Below, piece after piece: positions 16,004 to 24,380 of a stretch of 64,000 bases of DNA. The stretch is from Sutcliffiella horikoshii (GTDB lineage Bacteria; Bacillota; Bacilli; Bacillales; Bacillaceae_I). Positions within the stretch are counted from its first letter, which is position 1. Each line of letters opens with the position of its first letter. Below the pieces are notes generated by a model. That model was not told the origin of the DNA. It worked only from the letters and a program-made list of their open reading frames with translations, and made no database searches. The stretch is taken from positions 1 through 64,000 of the forward strand of contig NZ_VTEV01000001.1 in the NCBI RefSeq assembly GCF_008180725.1. Direction: 5' to 3'. The position numbers and the translations under genes were made by a program.

Positions 16004-16864
16004 ATGAAAGTATTGGTGAATGGTGAGATAATTAACAGAAGTGAAGCAAAGGTGGACATTGAGGACAGAGGGTACCAGTTCGGCGACGGGGTTTATGAGG
16101 TTGTCAATATATACGAGGGGATTCCTTTTACCCTAAAAGAACATATTGCAAGGTTGTATAGGAGTGCTAACGAAATTGGCATTCAATTATCCGAGCAACC
16201 AGAACAGCTTTGTAACAGGTTAATGGAACTTATTGAAGCCAATAACATGACAAATGGAGGACTATACCTTCAAATTTCTAGAGGAGTCTCTAACAGGTCA
16301 CATCATTATGATCAAACATTAACCCCCCAACTTGTTGCATATCCACTTCCTTTTAAAAATGTATCGGATGCCCAGGCAAAGGGAGTGGAAGCCATTACTG
16401 CAGAAGACTTGCGCTGGCTTCGATGCGATATAAAAAGCCTGAACCTGCTTTACAATATTATGGTCAAGCAAAAAGCAAGCGAGGCGGGGGCGTTTGAGTC
16501 CATACTTATTAGAGACGGGATTGTGACGGAAGGTTCATCTTCTAATATTTTCATCATAAAAGACGGGATTCTCCTAACTCACCCAGCGAATAACTTGATT
16601 TTGAACGGGATTACGAGAACGAAGCTGTTAGAAATTATGGATGCGAATGGGTGGGACTATAAGATTCAACCATTTCAAAAAGAGGACCTGATGAAGGCAG
16701 ATGAAGTTTTCCTTACTTCAACAACGAGCGAAGTCATGCCAATCATCAAAGTTGATGGCGTCACATTTTCACAAGCAAAGCCTGGCCCATTTACACGCAA
16801 ATTCCAAACAGCTTTCCGCGAAGTAGTCAAAGCCGAAACAAAAACCACCACAGAAAAAGCATAG
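16004..16864 (+). CDS. dat: D-amino acid aminotransferase
   Basis: 286 residues from the ATG at 16004; GGAGG at 15991-15995 is 8 bases upstream, so the earlier TTG at 15998 is not used. Family: fold-type IV PLP enzymes. Seen are VLVNGEIINRSEAKVDIEDR and GYQFGDGVYEVVNIYEG at the N-terminus, the substrate arginine region RGVSNRSHHYD near 98, the PLP lysine in CDIKSLNLLYNIMVKQ near 145, EGSSSNIFIIKDG near 178 and LTSTTSEVMPI near 241. It makes D-Glu or D-Ala for cell wall or for poly-glutamate. A branched-chain or ADC lyase relative is less likely because of the RSHHYD region. Confidence 0.9.
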   Translation: MKVLVNGEIINRSEAKVDIEDRGYQFGDGVYEVVNIYEGIPFTLKEHIARLYRSANEIGIQLSEQPEQLCNRLMELIEANNMTNGGLYLQISRGVSNRSHHYDQTLTPQLVAYPLPFKNVSDAQAKGVEAITAEDLRWLRCDIKSLNLLYNIMVKQKASEAGAFESILIRDGIVTEGSSSNIFIIKDGILLTHPANNLILNGITRTKLLEIMDANGWDYKIQPFQKEDLMKADEVFLTSTTSEVMPIIKVDGVTFSQAKPGPFTRKFQTAFREVVKAETKTTTEKA

Positions 16865-16889
16865 AGTCCACTCTCTATGCTTTTTCTTA
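16855..16889. terminator. Bidirectional terminator
   Basis: AAAAAGCATAGAG, TCCA loop region, CTCTATGCTTTTT. It closes dat on the plus strand and the AraC gene on the minus strand. Confidence 0.85.
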
Positions 16890-17651
16890 AGTCTTCTTGA
16901 CTTGTGAAGGGGGTATTCCCATCCACTTTTTAAACATCCGATTAAAATAGGACTGGTCACAATAACCTAAATGCTCCGCGATTTCCTTGATCGTCATCTT
17001 CGTGGTACTTATTAAATTCCAAGCATTATTGATTCGCGTCTGATGAAGATACTGAATAGGGGTGATACCTAATACCTCTTTAAATAAGACTGTTACATAA
17101 TTCGGAGTCACTCCGATTAAAGATGCCAACTCTTCTATGGTAATATTACGACGATAATGCTGAAGAATATAATCTTGCATATTACGAACTGAAGATTCTT
17201 TTACAGGAGAAGTATGCCATTCTGCTCTTTCCTGAGCACTCATGATTAAAAGCTCCAATAAAATATTTTGAGACAATTCCTCATGAAATAATCTTTTACT
17301 ATGCCACTGCTCATTTAAAAAGGTCAGTCGTTGTTCATAATAAGCAGACTTACGAGGTTTAAATAAAATTATCTCATCTTTAATAAAGTTTTGGTAGGTT
17401 GTCTCACTTCTCTCAAAAACGACGGTGTATTTGCGATGACCTGCATCTTTATCGTTTTTCCATGACCTTGTGCTTGTGGAAGGAATCAATAATAGATCTC
17501 CTTTTGTTAAATGCATCACTCTTTCTTCAACCTGATATTGAACTTTGCCTTCTGTTACATAAACAAGCGTGTCTAGACCTTTTGCTTTCTTCACATCCCA
17601 ATGTGGAGAAATATCGTAGAAAACCCCATGAATATCGGGCATCACACTCAC
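16887..17651 (-). CDS. AraC-family regulator with N-terminal cupin
   Basis: 254 residues. Residues about 1-100 form an AraC-type cupin (YVTEGKVQYQVEERVMHLTK, then GDLLLIPSTSTRSW). Residues about 150-254 hold the paired helix-turn-helix domain: ITIEELASLIGVTPNYVTVL, KEVLGITPIQYLHQTRINNA and the second HTH MTIKEIAEHLGYCDQSYFNR, MFKKWMGIPPSQ. It is divergent from the PF10091-type glycoside hydrolase at 17830, which it probably controls in response to a sugar. The shared 178-base region (17652-17829) shows no clear operator by eye. Confidence 0.88.
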   Translation of the reverse strand: MSVMPDIHGVFYDISPHWDVKKAKGLDTLVYVTEGKVQYQVEERVMHLTKGDLLLIPSTSTRSWKNDKDAGHRKYTVVFERSETTYQNFIKDEIILFKPRKSAYYEQRLTFLNEQWHSKRLFHEELSQNILLELLIMSAQERAEWHTSPVKESSVRNMQDYILQHYRRNITIEELASLIGVTPNYVTVLFKEVLGITPIQYLHQTRINNAWNLISTTKMTIKEIAEHLGYCDQSYFNRMFKKWMGIPPSQVKKT

Positions 17652-17829
17652 TCCATTCTATATAAATCGATGAATTATCCAACAAGTGAAGTTTTATCTA
17701 TTTTCACAGAATAAGAAATTTTGTATGATTATTATATCATTTACAGTAAGAAATTGAATTGCATTACGAATAAAAAAGCATGAAATATACAAGTTTCTTC
17801 CCATATAATGGATGAAAGGGGCAAAAGAG

Positions 17830-19104
17830 ATGCCAACCAATGAATATCATAATCTACCAACTAAAGTGAAAAAGTTTTTTGATCGTCAATTTCATGATTC
17901 CTACGCATTATTTGAGGCTTCACGTAATCAACGTACAGGACTTTATGCAGATGGATATATGACCCTTGGAGAAAATCCGGATTTTCGCTGTTCCATAGCG
18001 GCCACAGGTGTCGGTCTAATCAGCCTTGCTATTGCAGATTTGGAAGGCTGGGATAATCATGCTTCTACTAAAGCTCTATTGACCTTGCAAGGAGTTTCTG
18101 GAGAAGTTGAAGGCTGCGAGGTTGCAAGAGATGATAAATCTGGTTTCTTTGCCCATTTCGTCGATATGGAAACAGGAGAGAACCTTGATTCGGAGTTTTC
18201 TACCATTGATACGACTCTACTTTTAACGGGAGCTTTATTTGCAGGAAATCATTTTGCAAAAAAAGAGCCAAGGATTCTGGAGATGGCTGAAAAACTGCTT
18301 TACTCTATTGATTGGAGTATCGTAGTTGCAGACAAAGATAAAGGTGTCATTAACATGATAGCAAAGGACGGGGAAGGGATTGCACCGCTACCGGCCTATA
18401 ATGAGTATGTAATGGTCTCTTATCTTGCTCTATTAGGGAAACCTCATGATGAAAACATCCAGGCACTTTGGTTGAACAATTTTGCAAAAGATAAAATTAA
18501 GGAGCTTCCACAAGAAGATTTTCGTGGATTAGCTGTTCTAAACGATCATCCAGGCGCCTTTTTATCATCCTTCGTTCATCAATTTCCTTATTTTCTAGTT
18601 CCGGAATACGCAGAAAGTACGACTTATCTGGACTACTATAAAAATGCTTGTTTGGCTGACAGAATGAAATGGAAAGAGCTCGAAGATGTTCCTTCATATA
18701 TATGGGGGTATGGTGCAGGCCCGAATGACGGGTTATTCGGCGGATACCATGCTGACAGAATTAACGATGCCCCACACAATATTGCCTCGTCCTACATTAT
18801 TGGAGGTTATCTGCCGGTGTATCCTGCAGGGATCTATGACCTGTACGCTCAATACTCCCTGCACATTCCATATGATGTGTACTCTAACCCAGAAGATAAA
18901 GAGGACGAAGAAAACTTTAAAGCGGCTTACAAATACGGACTGCACCGTATTTCCTGGTGGCATCTCGAACAACCAAACCGCTGGTATCCAACAAAAGTAA
19001 CCCTAATTGACTGGAGCAGCATGCTGTATGGATTAGCAGGATTCAAACATGGTATGTCACTTTTCAATACAAACCTCCCGAGAGTCAGTACGGTTTTGAA
19101 ATAA
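17830..19104 (+). CDS. Glucoamylase-like (PF10091) glycoside hydrolase family protein
   Basis: 424 residues from the ATG at 17830, preceded by AAAGGGG at 8-base spacing; an in-frame ATG at 17812 has no RBS. It has no signal peptide and so acts inside the cell. Family signatures are RNQRTGLYADGYMTLG near 34, CSIAATGVGLISLAIADLEG near 59, DTTLLLTGALFAGNHF near 130 and SYIWGYGAGPNDGLFGGYHA near 290, an alpha/alpha barrel of the kind found in glucoamylase-like and beta-1,2-glucan-active (GH144-related) enzymes. Substrate is therefore uncertain. The divergent AraC regulator suggests induction by its substrate. Confidence 0.75.
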   Translation: MPTNEYHNLPTKVKKFFDRQFHDSYALFEASRNQRTGLYADGYMTLGENPDFRCSIAATGVGLISLAIADLEGWDNHASTKALLTLQGVSGEVEGCEVARDDKSGFFAHFVDMETGENLDSEFSTIDTTLLLTGALFAGNHFAKKEPRILEMAEKLLYSIDWSIVVADKDKGVINMIAKDGEGIAPLPAYNEYVMVSYLALLGKPHDENIQALWLNNFAKDKIKELPQEDFRGLAVLNDHPGAFLSSFVHQFPYFLVPEYAESTTYLDYYKNACLADRMKWKELEDVPSYIWGYGAGPNDGLFGGYHADRINDAPHNIASSYIIGGYLPVYPAGIYDLYAQYSLHIPYDVYSNPEDKEDEENFKAAYKYGLHRISWWHLEQPNRWYPTKVTLIDWSSMLYGLAGFKHGMSLFNTNLPRVSTVLK

Positions 19105-19117
19105 TACAAGCTATTTA

Positions 19118-19150
19118 AAGGCAGGACCAACTATGGTCACTGCCTTTTTT
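19118..19150 (+). terminator. Rho-independent terminator
   Basis: GGCAGGACCA, ACTA loop, TGGTCACTGCC, then TTTTTT. Confidence 0.85.
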
Positions 19151-19230
19151 CCTCTAGAAAACTAGACAAATTGATGGGAACGTGATATTTTTTGGGAACA
19201 TAGGAAAATTCTTAGGGGGTATACATAATA

Positions 19231-20460
19231 ATGAGTAATCTTCACACAACCATGGAAAAATACGCTGAACTTGCCGTCAAAGTCGGAGTAAATGTACAAA
19301 AAGGCCAAACCCTAATTGTAAACGCTGACATCGCAACAGCACCTTTCGTTAGGCTTGTAACAAAAAAAGCATACGAAGCAGGTGCAAAGCTCGTTCAGAT
19401 TGAATGGACAGATGAGCAAGTGACAAGAATCCGTTACGATGAAGCACCAGAAGAGTCCTTTGAGTATTTCCCTAGCTGGAGAGCGGAAATGTTTGAGAAA
19501 GCATATGAAGAAGGAGCAGCAATGCTTGCTATCACTTCTGTAAACCCAGATTTGCTAAAAGGTGTGGATGCTTCTAAAATTGCAAACTTACAAAAGGCAG
19601 CAGGTGAAGCAACCAAAGGCTATCGTAAAATGGTCATGGCTGATAAAATCAGCTGGTCTATTGTTGCAGTTCCGTCTAAAGGCTGGTCCGCAAAGGTATT
19701 CCCTGATTTATCGGAAAACGAACAAGAAGAAAAATTGTGGGAAGCTATTTTCCACGCAACAAGAGCAAATCTCGAGGATCCTGTCAAAGCGTGGATGGAA
19801 CACAAAGAAAAACTTAGTGAGAAAGTGGAATTCCTCAATAACAAAAAGTTTAAATCCCTACACTATAAAGCTGAAGGTACAGATTTGACAATTGATTTAG
19901 CAGAAAAACATGTATGGATTGGACCTGAGAGCATTAACGAAAACGGTGTAGCCTTTATAGCCAACATGCCAACCGAGGAAGTCTTTACCACTCCACTTAA
20001 AACAGGAGTAAATGGTACGGTGAGAAGTTCCAAGCCATTGAACTACGGGGGAAACATGATTGATAATTTTTCTATCACTTTTGAGAACGGAAGAATTGTC
20101 TCATTTGAAGCGGAAGAAGGCCATGAAACACTTCAAAAATTGATTGAAACAGATGAGGGATCACACTATTTAGGTGAAGTTGCACTTGTGCCACATGATT
20201 CTCCGATTTCCAATACAAATCTTATTTTTTATAATACGTTATTTGATGAAAATGCATCTCATCATTTGGCGATTGGAAATGCTTATTCTTTCGCACTTGA
20301 AGGTGGCAAACAGATGTCAGAAGAAGAGCTTGAAGCAGCTGGGGCGAATTCAAGTATTACCCATGTTGATTTCATGATTGGATCAAGCGACATGGATATT
20401 GACGGTATTACTAAGGACGGCGAAAGAGTACCGTTGTTCCGCCAAGGTAATTGGGCATAA
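19231..20460 (+). CDS. ampS: M29-family aminopeptidase (AmpS-like)
   Basis: 409 residues, the size of the M29 leucyl/aminopeptidase T-AmpS-PepS family, cobalt- or zinc-dependent cytoplasmic exopeptidases. Seen are VQKGQTLIVNADIATAPFVR near 20, VQIEWTDEQVTRIRYDEAP near 60, metal-ligand regions FIANMPTEEVFTTPLKTGVN near 250 (Glu ligands), EEGHETLQKLIETDEGSHYL near 297 with GEVALVPHDSPI, and the C-terminal SITHVDFMIGSSDMDIDG (His and Asp ligands). It has its own RBS (TAGGGGG) and is isolated by terminators. It removes N-terminal residues in peptide turnover. Confidence 0.9.
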   Translation: MSNLHTTMEKYAELAVKVGVNVQKGQTLIVNADIATAPFVRLVTKKAYEAGAKLVQIEWTDEQVTRIRYDEAPEESFEYFPSWRAEMFEKAYEEGAAMLAITSVNPDLLKGVDASKIANLQKAAGEATKGYRKMVMADKISWSIVAVPSKGWSAKVFPDLSENEQEEKLWEAIFHATRANLEDPVKAWMEHKEKLSEKVEFLNNKKFKSLHYKAEGTDLTIDLAEKHVWIGPESINENGVAFIANMPTEEVFTTPLKTGVNGTVRSSKPLNYGGNMIDNFSITFENGRIVSFEAEEGHETLQKLIETDEGSHYLGEVALVPHDSPISNTNLIFYNTLFDENASHHLAIGNAYSFALEGGKQMSEEELEAAGANSSITHVDFMIGSSDMDIDGITKDGERVPLFRQGNWA

Positions 20461-20495
20461 ACCACTATAGAACATTCCCTGCCTAAAAAACATTC

Positions 20496-20504
20496 CATAG
20501 CCTA
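20496..20504 (+). promoter_or_regulatory. Candidate sporulation (SigE/SigK) -10 element
   Basis: CATAGCCTA matches the CATANNNTA -10 shared by mother-cell sigma factors SigE and SigK. It lies 60 bases before the YjcZ-type gene. No good -35 was found, so the call rests on the -10 and the nature of the gene. Confidence 0.35.
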
Positions 20505-20563
20505 TACGTAGGACGAGTATCATGCATAAATTGTATTGTAGTCTACGTGAAGGAGGGAATTGT

Positions 20564-20656
20564 ATGTCAGGTGGAAATTATGGTGGAGGCTTTGCACTGA
20601 TTGTAGTGCTTTTCATTATCTTGATTATCGCAGGTGCTGGTGCGTTAAGATACTAA
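20564..20656 (+). CDS. YjcZ-family sporulation peptide, 30 residues
   Basis: A 31-codon frame with an excellent RBS (AAGGAGGGAA, 7 bases before ATG). The N-terminus is Gly-rich (MSGGNYGGGF), followed by one transmembrane segment of about 17 residues (ALIVVLFIILIIAGAGA) and LRY. This is the pattern of YjcZ/SscA-type small proteins found in Bacillus spores and forespores or coat. A terminator follows 15 bases later. It is too short for most automated gene finders. Confidence 0.85.
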   Translation: MSGGNYGGGFALIVVLFIILIIAGAGALRY

Positions 20657-20670
20657 TTTAACAAATAGAG

Positions 20671-20703
20671 TAAATGGTTGGAGTGTCTTCCAACCATTTT
20701 TTC
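20671..20703 (+). terminator. Rho-independent terminator
   Basis: AAATGGTTGG, AGTGTCT loop, CCAACCATTT, then TTT. Confidence 0.85.
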
Positions 20704-20738
20704 ATATCCATGTTAGGACAAGAGTAGGGGGGAAAAGA

Positions 20739-21962
20739 ATGGCACAGTTACATGACAAGTTGTTGTTGCCAAATGGAGTTGAAATAAAAAACAGATTTTT
20801 TAAAGCAGCGATGAGCGAAGGGATGGCAGACGAACACAATAGACCCACAAGAAAACTGGTCCGACTATATGAAACTTGGGCACAAAGTGAAGCTGGCATT
20901 GTTGTGACAGGCAATGTCATGGTCGACAAACGTGCACTAGGTGAACCCCGAAATGTCGTAGTCGAAAATGAACAAGATCTAGATTTATTGAAAAGTTGGG
21001 CAAAGGCAGGAACAAAGAACGGAACTCATCTTTGGATGCAAATCAATCATCCGGGGAAGCAAGTGTTTAAAGGAATTGTAAAAGAGGCTGTTGCCCCGTC
21101 CAAAGTAGAATTTGATCCAAAACTTCAACGCTACTTCCCTGTAGCGAGGGAGCTGCAAGAAGAAGAAATAATCGACATCATTCAACGTTTTGCCAACACA
21201 GCAAAAATTGCCAAGAAAGCAGGATTTACAGGTGTTCAGCTTCATGGTGCCCATGGTTATCTTATCAGTCAGTTTTTATCACCCCGACATAATAAAAGGA
21301 CAGACCAATGGGGAGGATCACTCGAAAACCGAATGAGATTTCTGGTGGAAATCTATAAAGAGGTTCGAGAGAAAGTCGGTGACTCTTTTCCGATAGGAGT
21401 TAAACTAAATTCTGCGGACTTTATGAAAGCCGGATTTTCAGAGGAAGAAGCCTTAAAGGTTATTAAATCATTGGACCAGCTGGGAATAGATTTAATTGAA
21501 ATTTCAGGGGGTTCTTATGAAAGTCCACAAATGACAGGGATGAATGTAAAAGAGAGAACCAAAAGAAGGGAAGCGTACTTTCTTGAGTTTGCAGCAGAAG
21601 CTAGGAAGGTATCAAAAGCACCACTCGTTGTAACAGGAGGATTCAGAACGTTAAGTGGAATGAAGGAAGCGATTCTTGAAGGAGCAACATCCATGGTGGG
21701 ATTAGCTCGTCCAATGGCCGTCTATCCTTACCTTCCTAAAGAACTTCTACAAGGGAAAAGGGAATCTATTGAACTTGTACCAAGAAAGACAGGAATTAAA
21801 TTAGTGGATCAAACCGCTATGCTAGAATTGACATGGTATAGTAACCAGTTAAAACGTATTGGAAAGGGCAAGAAACCAAAACCAGAACTTTCCCCTAAGG
21901 TGGCTCTATTGCAGACACTATGGAAAAATGGTTTAGATGTTTTTCAAATGAGAAGAGTATAA
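20739..21962 (+). CDS. NADH:flavin oxidoreductase, old yellow enzyme family
   Basis: 407 residues, single-domain TIM barrel binding FMN. Seen are LLLPNGVEIKNRFFKAAMSE at 9-28, the active-site region MQINHPGKQVFKG near 100, HGAHGYLISQFLSPRHNKRT then DQWGGSLENRMRF near 168-200, GVKLNSADFMKAGFSEEEAL near 225 and the phosphate-binding VVTGGFRTLSG near 302. OYE-type enzymes reduce alpha,beta-unsaturated carbonyls and nitro compounds with NAD(P)H. It lacks the C-terminal FeS and FAD domains of 2,4-dienoyl-CoA reductase. It precedes the M20 amidohydrolase and LLM flavoprotein but is separated from them by 127 bases. Confidence 0.88.
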   Translation: MAQLHDKLLLPNGVEIKNRFFKAAMSEGMADEHNRPTRKLVRLYETWAQSEAGIVVTGNVMVDKRALGEPRNVVVENEQDLDLLKSWAKAGTKNGTHLWMQINHPGKQVFKGIVKEAVAPSKVEFDPKLQRYFPVARELQEEEIIDIIQRFANTAKIAKKAGFTGVQLHGAHGYLISQFLSPRHNKRTDQWGGSLENRMRFLVEIYKEVREKVGDSFPIGVKLNSADFMKAGFSEEEALKVIKSLDQLGIDLIEISGGSYESPQMTGMNVKERTKRREAYFLEFAAEARKVSKAPLVVTGGFRTLSGMKEAILEGATSMVGLARPMAVYPYLPKELLQGKRESIELVPRKTGIKLVDQTAMLELTWYSNQLKRIGKGKKPKPELSPKVALLQTLWKNGLDVFQMRRV

Positions 21963-22089
21963 TGAAGAGGGAGCTTCCATTAATTGGAGAGCTCTCTTCG
22001 CTTATTGGAGGCAAATAATTATTATTTAAATAAACTTCATGTTACTATATTTCCATTCACTAAATAAATTGTCCAAAGGGGATTAATAA

Positions 22090-23259
22090 ATGAAGCAAAT
22101 CATAACAGATTTCCTTGATTCAAACAAAAATGACTTTTATGAGATAAGTACATATATAGGAGAAAACCCTGAACTTGGACATGAGGAATTCAAATCAGCC
22201 AAAGTTCTTTCTGACAAACTTTCAGAACACGGATTTGATGTTCGATTGGGGATTTGTGGGCTGGCAACTGCTTTTGAGGCTGTTTTTGACAGTGGGAGAC
22301 CGGGCCCAACTATCGGATTTATGTGTGAATATGATGCCCTTCCTGAGATCGGCCATGCTTGCGGCCATAATTTAATAGGCACGATGGGTATCGCAGCCGG
22401 CATTGCCACTAGTAAAGTATTACAAGGAACTGGCGGCAAAGTTATTGTTTATGGTACCCCTGCCGAAGAAACTAAAGGCGGCAAAGTGACAATGGCGGAG
22501 CAGGGTGTTTTTGATAACTTGGATGTTGCCATGATGGTTCATCCACTGCATTCCTATGTGAAGAGTGGGTCTTCGCTTGCAATGGATGCAATACAATTTG
22601 AATTCCTCGGGAAACCTGCCCATGCTGCGGCAAACCCTGAAAAAGGAATTAATGCATTAGATGCTGTGATTCAAACTTTTAATGGAATTAATGCGCTAAG
22701 ACAACATGTAACTAGCGATACACGCATTCATGGAATTATTCCTGAAGGTGGAAAAGCGGCCAACGTGGTGCCGGATTATGCTGTCGCTCAATTTTACGTA
22801 CGTGCCAAAACACGCAGTTATGTGAATGAATTGGTAGAAAAAGTGAAATCAATAGCAGAAGGCGCAGCGATGATGACTGGTGCAACAATGAAAATGTCCA
22901 ACTATGAATTATCCTACGATAACATGGTTACAAATGAAACACTGTCCGATATCTTTACAGAACAGTTGGTTTCGCTAGGAGTGTCTTCTGAAGAGATTAT
23001 AGAAAATAGAGACGGATCTGGTTCACTAGATATGGGAAATGTAAGTCTAGTAGTTCCTTCTATTCATCCGTACATTAAAATTTGTAATGAGTTATATAGT
23101 TGCCATACCACTGAATTCCGTGACGCTGCATTGAGTGAACAAGGAAAAGAGGCAATGATCCTTGGAGCTAAAGCAATGGCATCGACCGCTTACGAACTTT
23201 TAACCAAACAAAAGCTATTAAAAAATATAAAAGAAGAGTTTGATAAGGCTCCAAAGTAA
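22090..23259 (+). CDS. M20-family amidohydrolase (aminoacylase / AbgB-like)
   Basis: 389 residues. Metal-binding motifs of the M20D/ACY1L2 group are visible: CEYDALPEIGHACGHNLIGT near 77-96 (Asp, His ligands), GTPAEETKGGK near 122 (Glu pair, catalytic and metal), MMVHPLHSYV near 150, and the late CHTTEFRD near 343 containing the last histidine. The lid/dimerisation domain contains FLGKPAHAAANPEKGINALD. Such enzymes split N-acyl amino acids or dipeptide-like amides, e.g. p-aminobenzoyl-glutamate. The LLM flavoprotein gene starts 15 bases after its stop with its own AAAGGAG site, so they are likely an operon. Confidence 0.85.
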   Translation: MKQIITDFLDSNKNDFYEISTYIGENPELGHEEFKSAKVLSDKLSEHGFDVRLGICGLATAFEAVFDSGRPGPTIGFMCEYDALPEIGHACGHNLIGTMGIAAGIATSKVLQGTGGKVIVYGTPAEETKGGKVTMAEQGVFDNLDVAMMVHPLHSYVKSGSSLAMDAIQFEFLGKPAHAAANPEKGINALDAVIQTFNGINALRQHVTSDTRIHGIIPEGGKAANVVPDYAVAQFYVRAKTRSYVNELVEKVKSIAEGAAMMTGATMKMSNYELSYDNMVTNETLSDIFTEQLVSLGVSSEEIIENRDGSGSLDMGNVSLVVPSIHPYIKICNELYSCHTTEFRDAALSEQGKEAMILGAKAMASTAYELLTKQKLLKNIKEEFDKAPK

Positions 23260-23274
23260 GAAAGGAGAATAAAT

Positions 23275-24279
23275 ATGACCGTAAGAAATAACCAGGTACC
23301 ACTATCTGTCTTGGATCTGGCCCCAATTGTAGAAGGAAGTACTGCTCAAACTTCATTTAAAAACAGTGTGGAACTTGCAAAGCATGTGGAAAAACTAGGA
23401 TTTACCCGCTATTGGCTTGCCGAGCACCATAACATGAGAGGAATTGCAAGCTCTGCCACTTCTGTTGTGATTGGTCATATAGCAGGCGCAACAAAAACGA
23501 TAAGGGTTGGGTCCGGGGGCATTATGCTACCTAATCATGCCCCGCTTGTCATAGCAGAACAGTTTGGGACATTAGAATCCATATATCCTGGAAGAATTGA
23601 CCTAGGCCTCGGCCGGGCACCTGGAAGTGACCAACTGACTGCGGCGGCACTTAGAAGGGAACGCAGAACAAGTGGAGACGATTTTTCTAATCAATTAGCG
23701 GAATTGCGTTCTTATTTTCACCCTGATGGAACCACAAGAGTAAAAGCGGTACCCGGAGAAGGATTGGATGTTCCGATTTGGTTGCTTGGTTCAAGCGGTT
23801 TCAGTGCAAAGCTATCTGCAGAGCAAGGACTCCCTTTTGCTTTTGCCAGTCATTTTTCACCAGACTATACGTTGCCTGCACTTCAAATTTATCGCAGTTC
23901 CTTCAAATCATCTGAGCATTTAGAGAAGCCTTATGCCATGATCGGTGTGAACGTAATTGCTGCCGATAGTGAGGAGGAAGCCGAATATTTAGCAACCTCA
24001 ATTCAGCAACAATTCCTTAATTTGATCCGGGGTAATCCAGGCCAACTGAAGCCACCAGTGGAAAATATGGACTCGCTTTGGAGCGAGTATGAGAAACATG
24101 TGGTTGCACAACAGTTGAAATATACCGTTACTGGGAATGCAGAAACAGTAAGGAAAAAGCTTTCCGCAATACTAGAAGAAACACAAGCAGATGAACTTAT
24201 TGTGAATACTCATGTTTATGACCAGCAGGCAAGGTTGAAATCTTATCAGATTTTGGCAGATACTTGGTTTGGACACTAA
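23275..24279 (+). CDS. LLM-class flavin-dependent oxidoreductase (luciferase-like)
   Basis: 334 residues of the single-subunit bacterial luciferase family of the YceB/YvbT type. Family markers are [13 protein letters not shown] near 8, the [13 protein letters not shown] stretch near 42-54, [20 protein letters not shown] near 79-98, [14 protein letters not shown] near 110 and [20 protein letters not shown] near 165. It uses FMNH2 and oxygen or F420-like flavin chemistry; the substrate is unknown. It follows the M20 amidohydrolase by 15 bases and is closed by a terminator, after which the 52-bp repeat array begins. Confidence 0.87.
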   Translation: MTVRNNQVPLSVLDLAPIVEGSTAQTSFKNSVELAKHVEKLGFTRYWLAEHHNMRGIASSATSVVIGHIAGATKTIRVGSGGIMLPNHAPLVIAEQFGTLESIYPGRIDLGLGRAPGSDQLTAAALRRERRTSGDDFSNQLAELRSYFHPDGTTRVKAVPGEGLDVPIWLLGSSGFSAKLSAEQGLPFAFASHFSPDYTLPALQIYRSSFKSSEHLEKPYAMIGVNVIAADSEEEAEYLATSIQQQFLNLIRGNPGQLKPPVENMDSLWSEYEKHVVAQQLKYTVTGNAETVRKKLSAILEETQADELIVNTHVYDQQARLKSYQILADTWFGH

Positions 24280-24288
24280 GCAGACATC

Positions 24289-24318
24289 AACCTCTACTTT
24301 TTCGGTAGGGGTTTTTTG
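24289..24318 (+). terminator. Rho-independent terminator
   Basis: AACCTCTAC, TTTTTCG loop, GTAGGGGTT, then TTTTG. Confidence 0.8.
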
Positions 24319-24380
24319 TTTTTTAGGAAACAAGAGGGACGGGAAGGTTTGCTTTTGCACTAGTTGTTATTAAACTTGGA

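Noticed and set aside
16004-16864. Branched-chain aminotransferase or aminodeoxychorismate lyase
   Set aside because: The RSHHYD region and overall start are those of D-amino acid aminotransferase.
21962-22010. Terminator after the old yellow enzyme gene
   Set aside because: GAAGAGGGAGCTTCC and GGAGAGCTCTCTTC can pair imperfectly, but there is no T-run after the stem.
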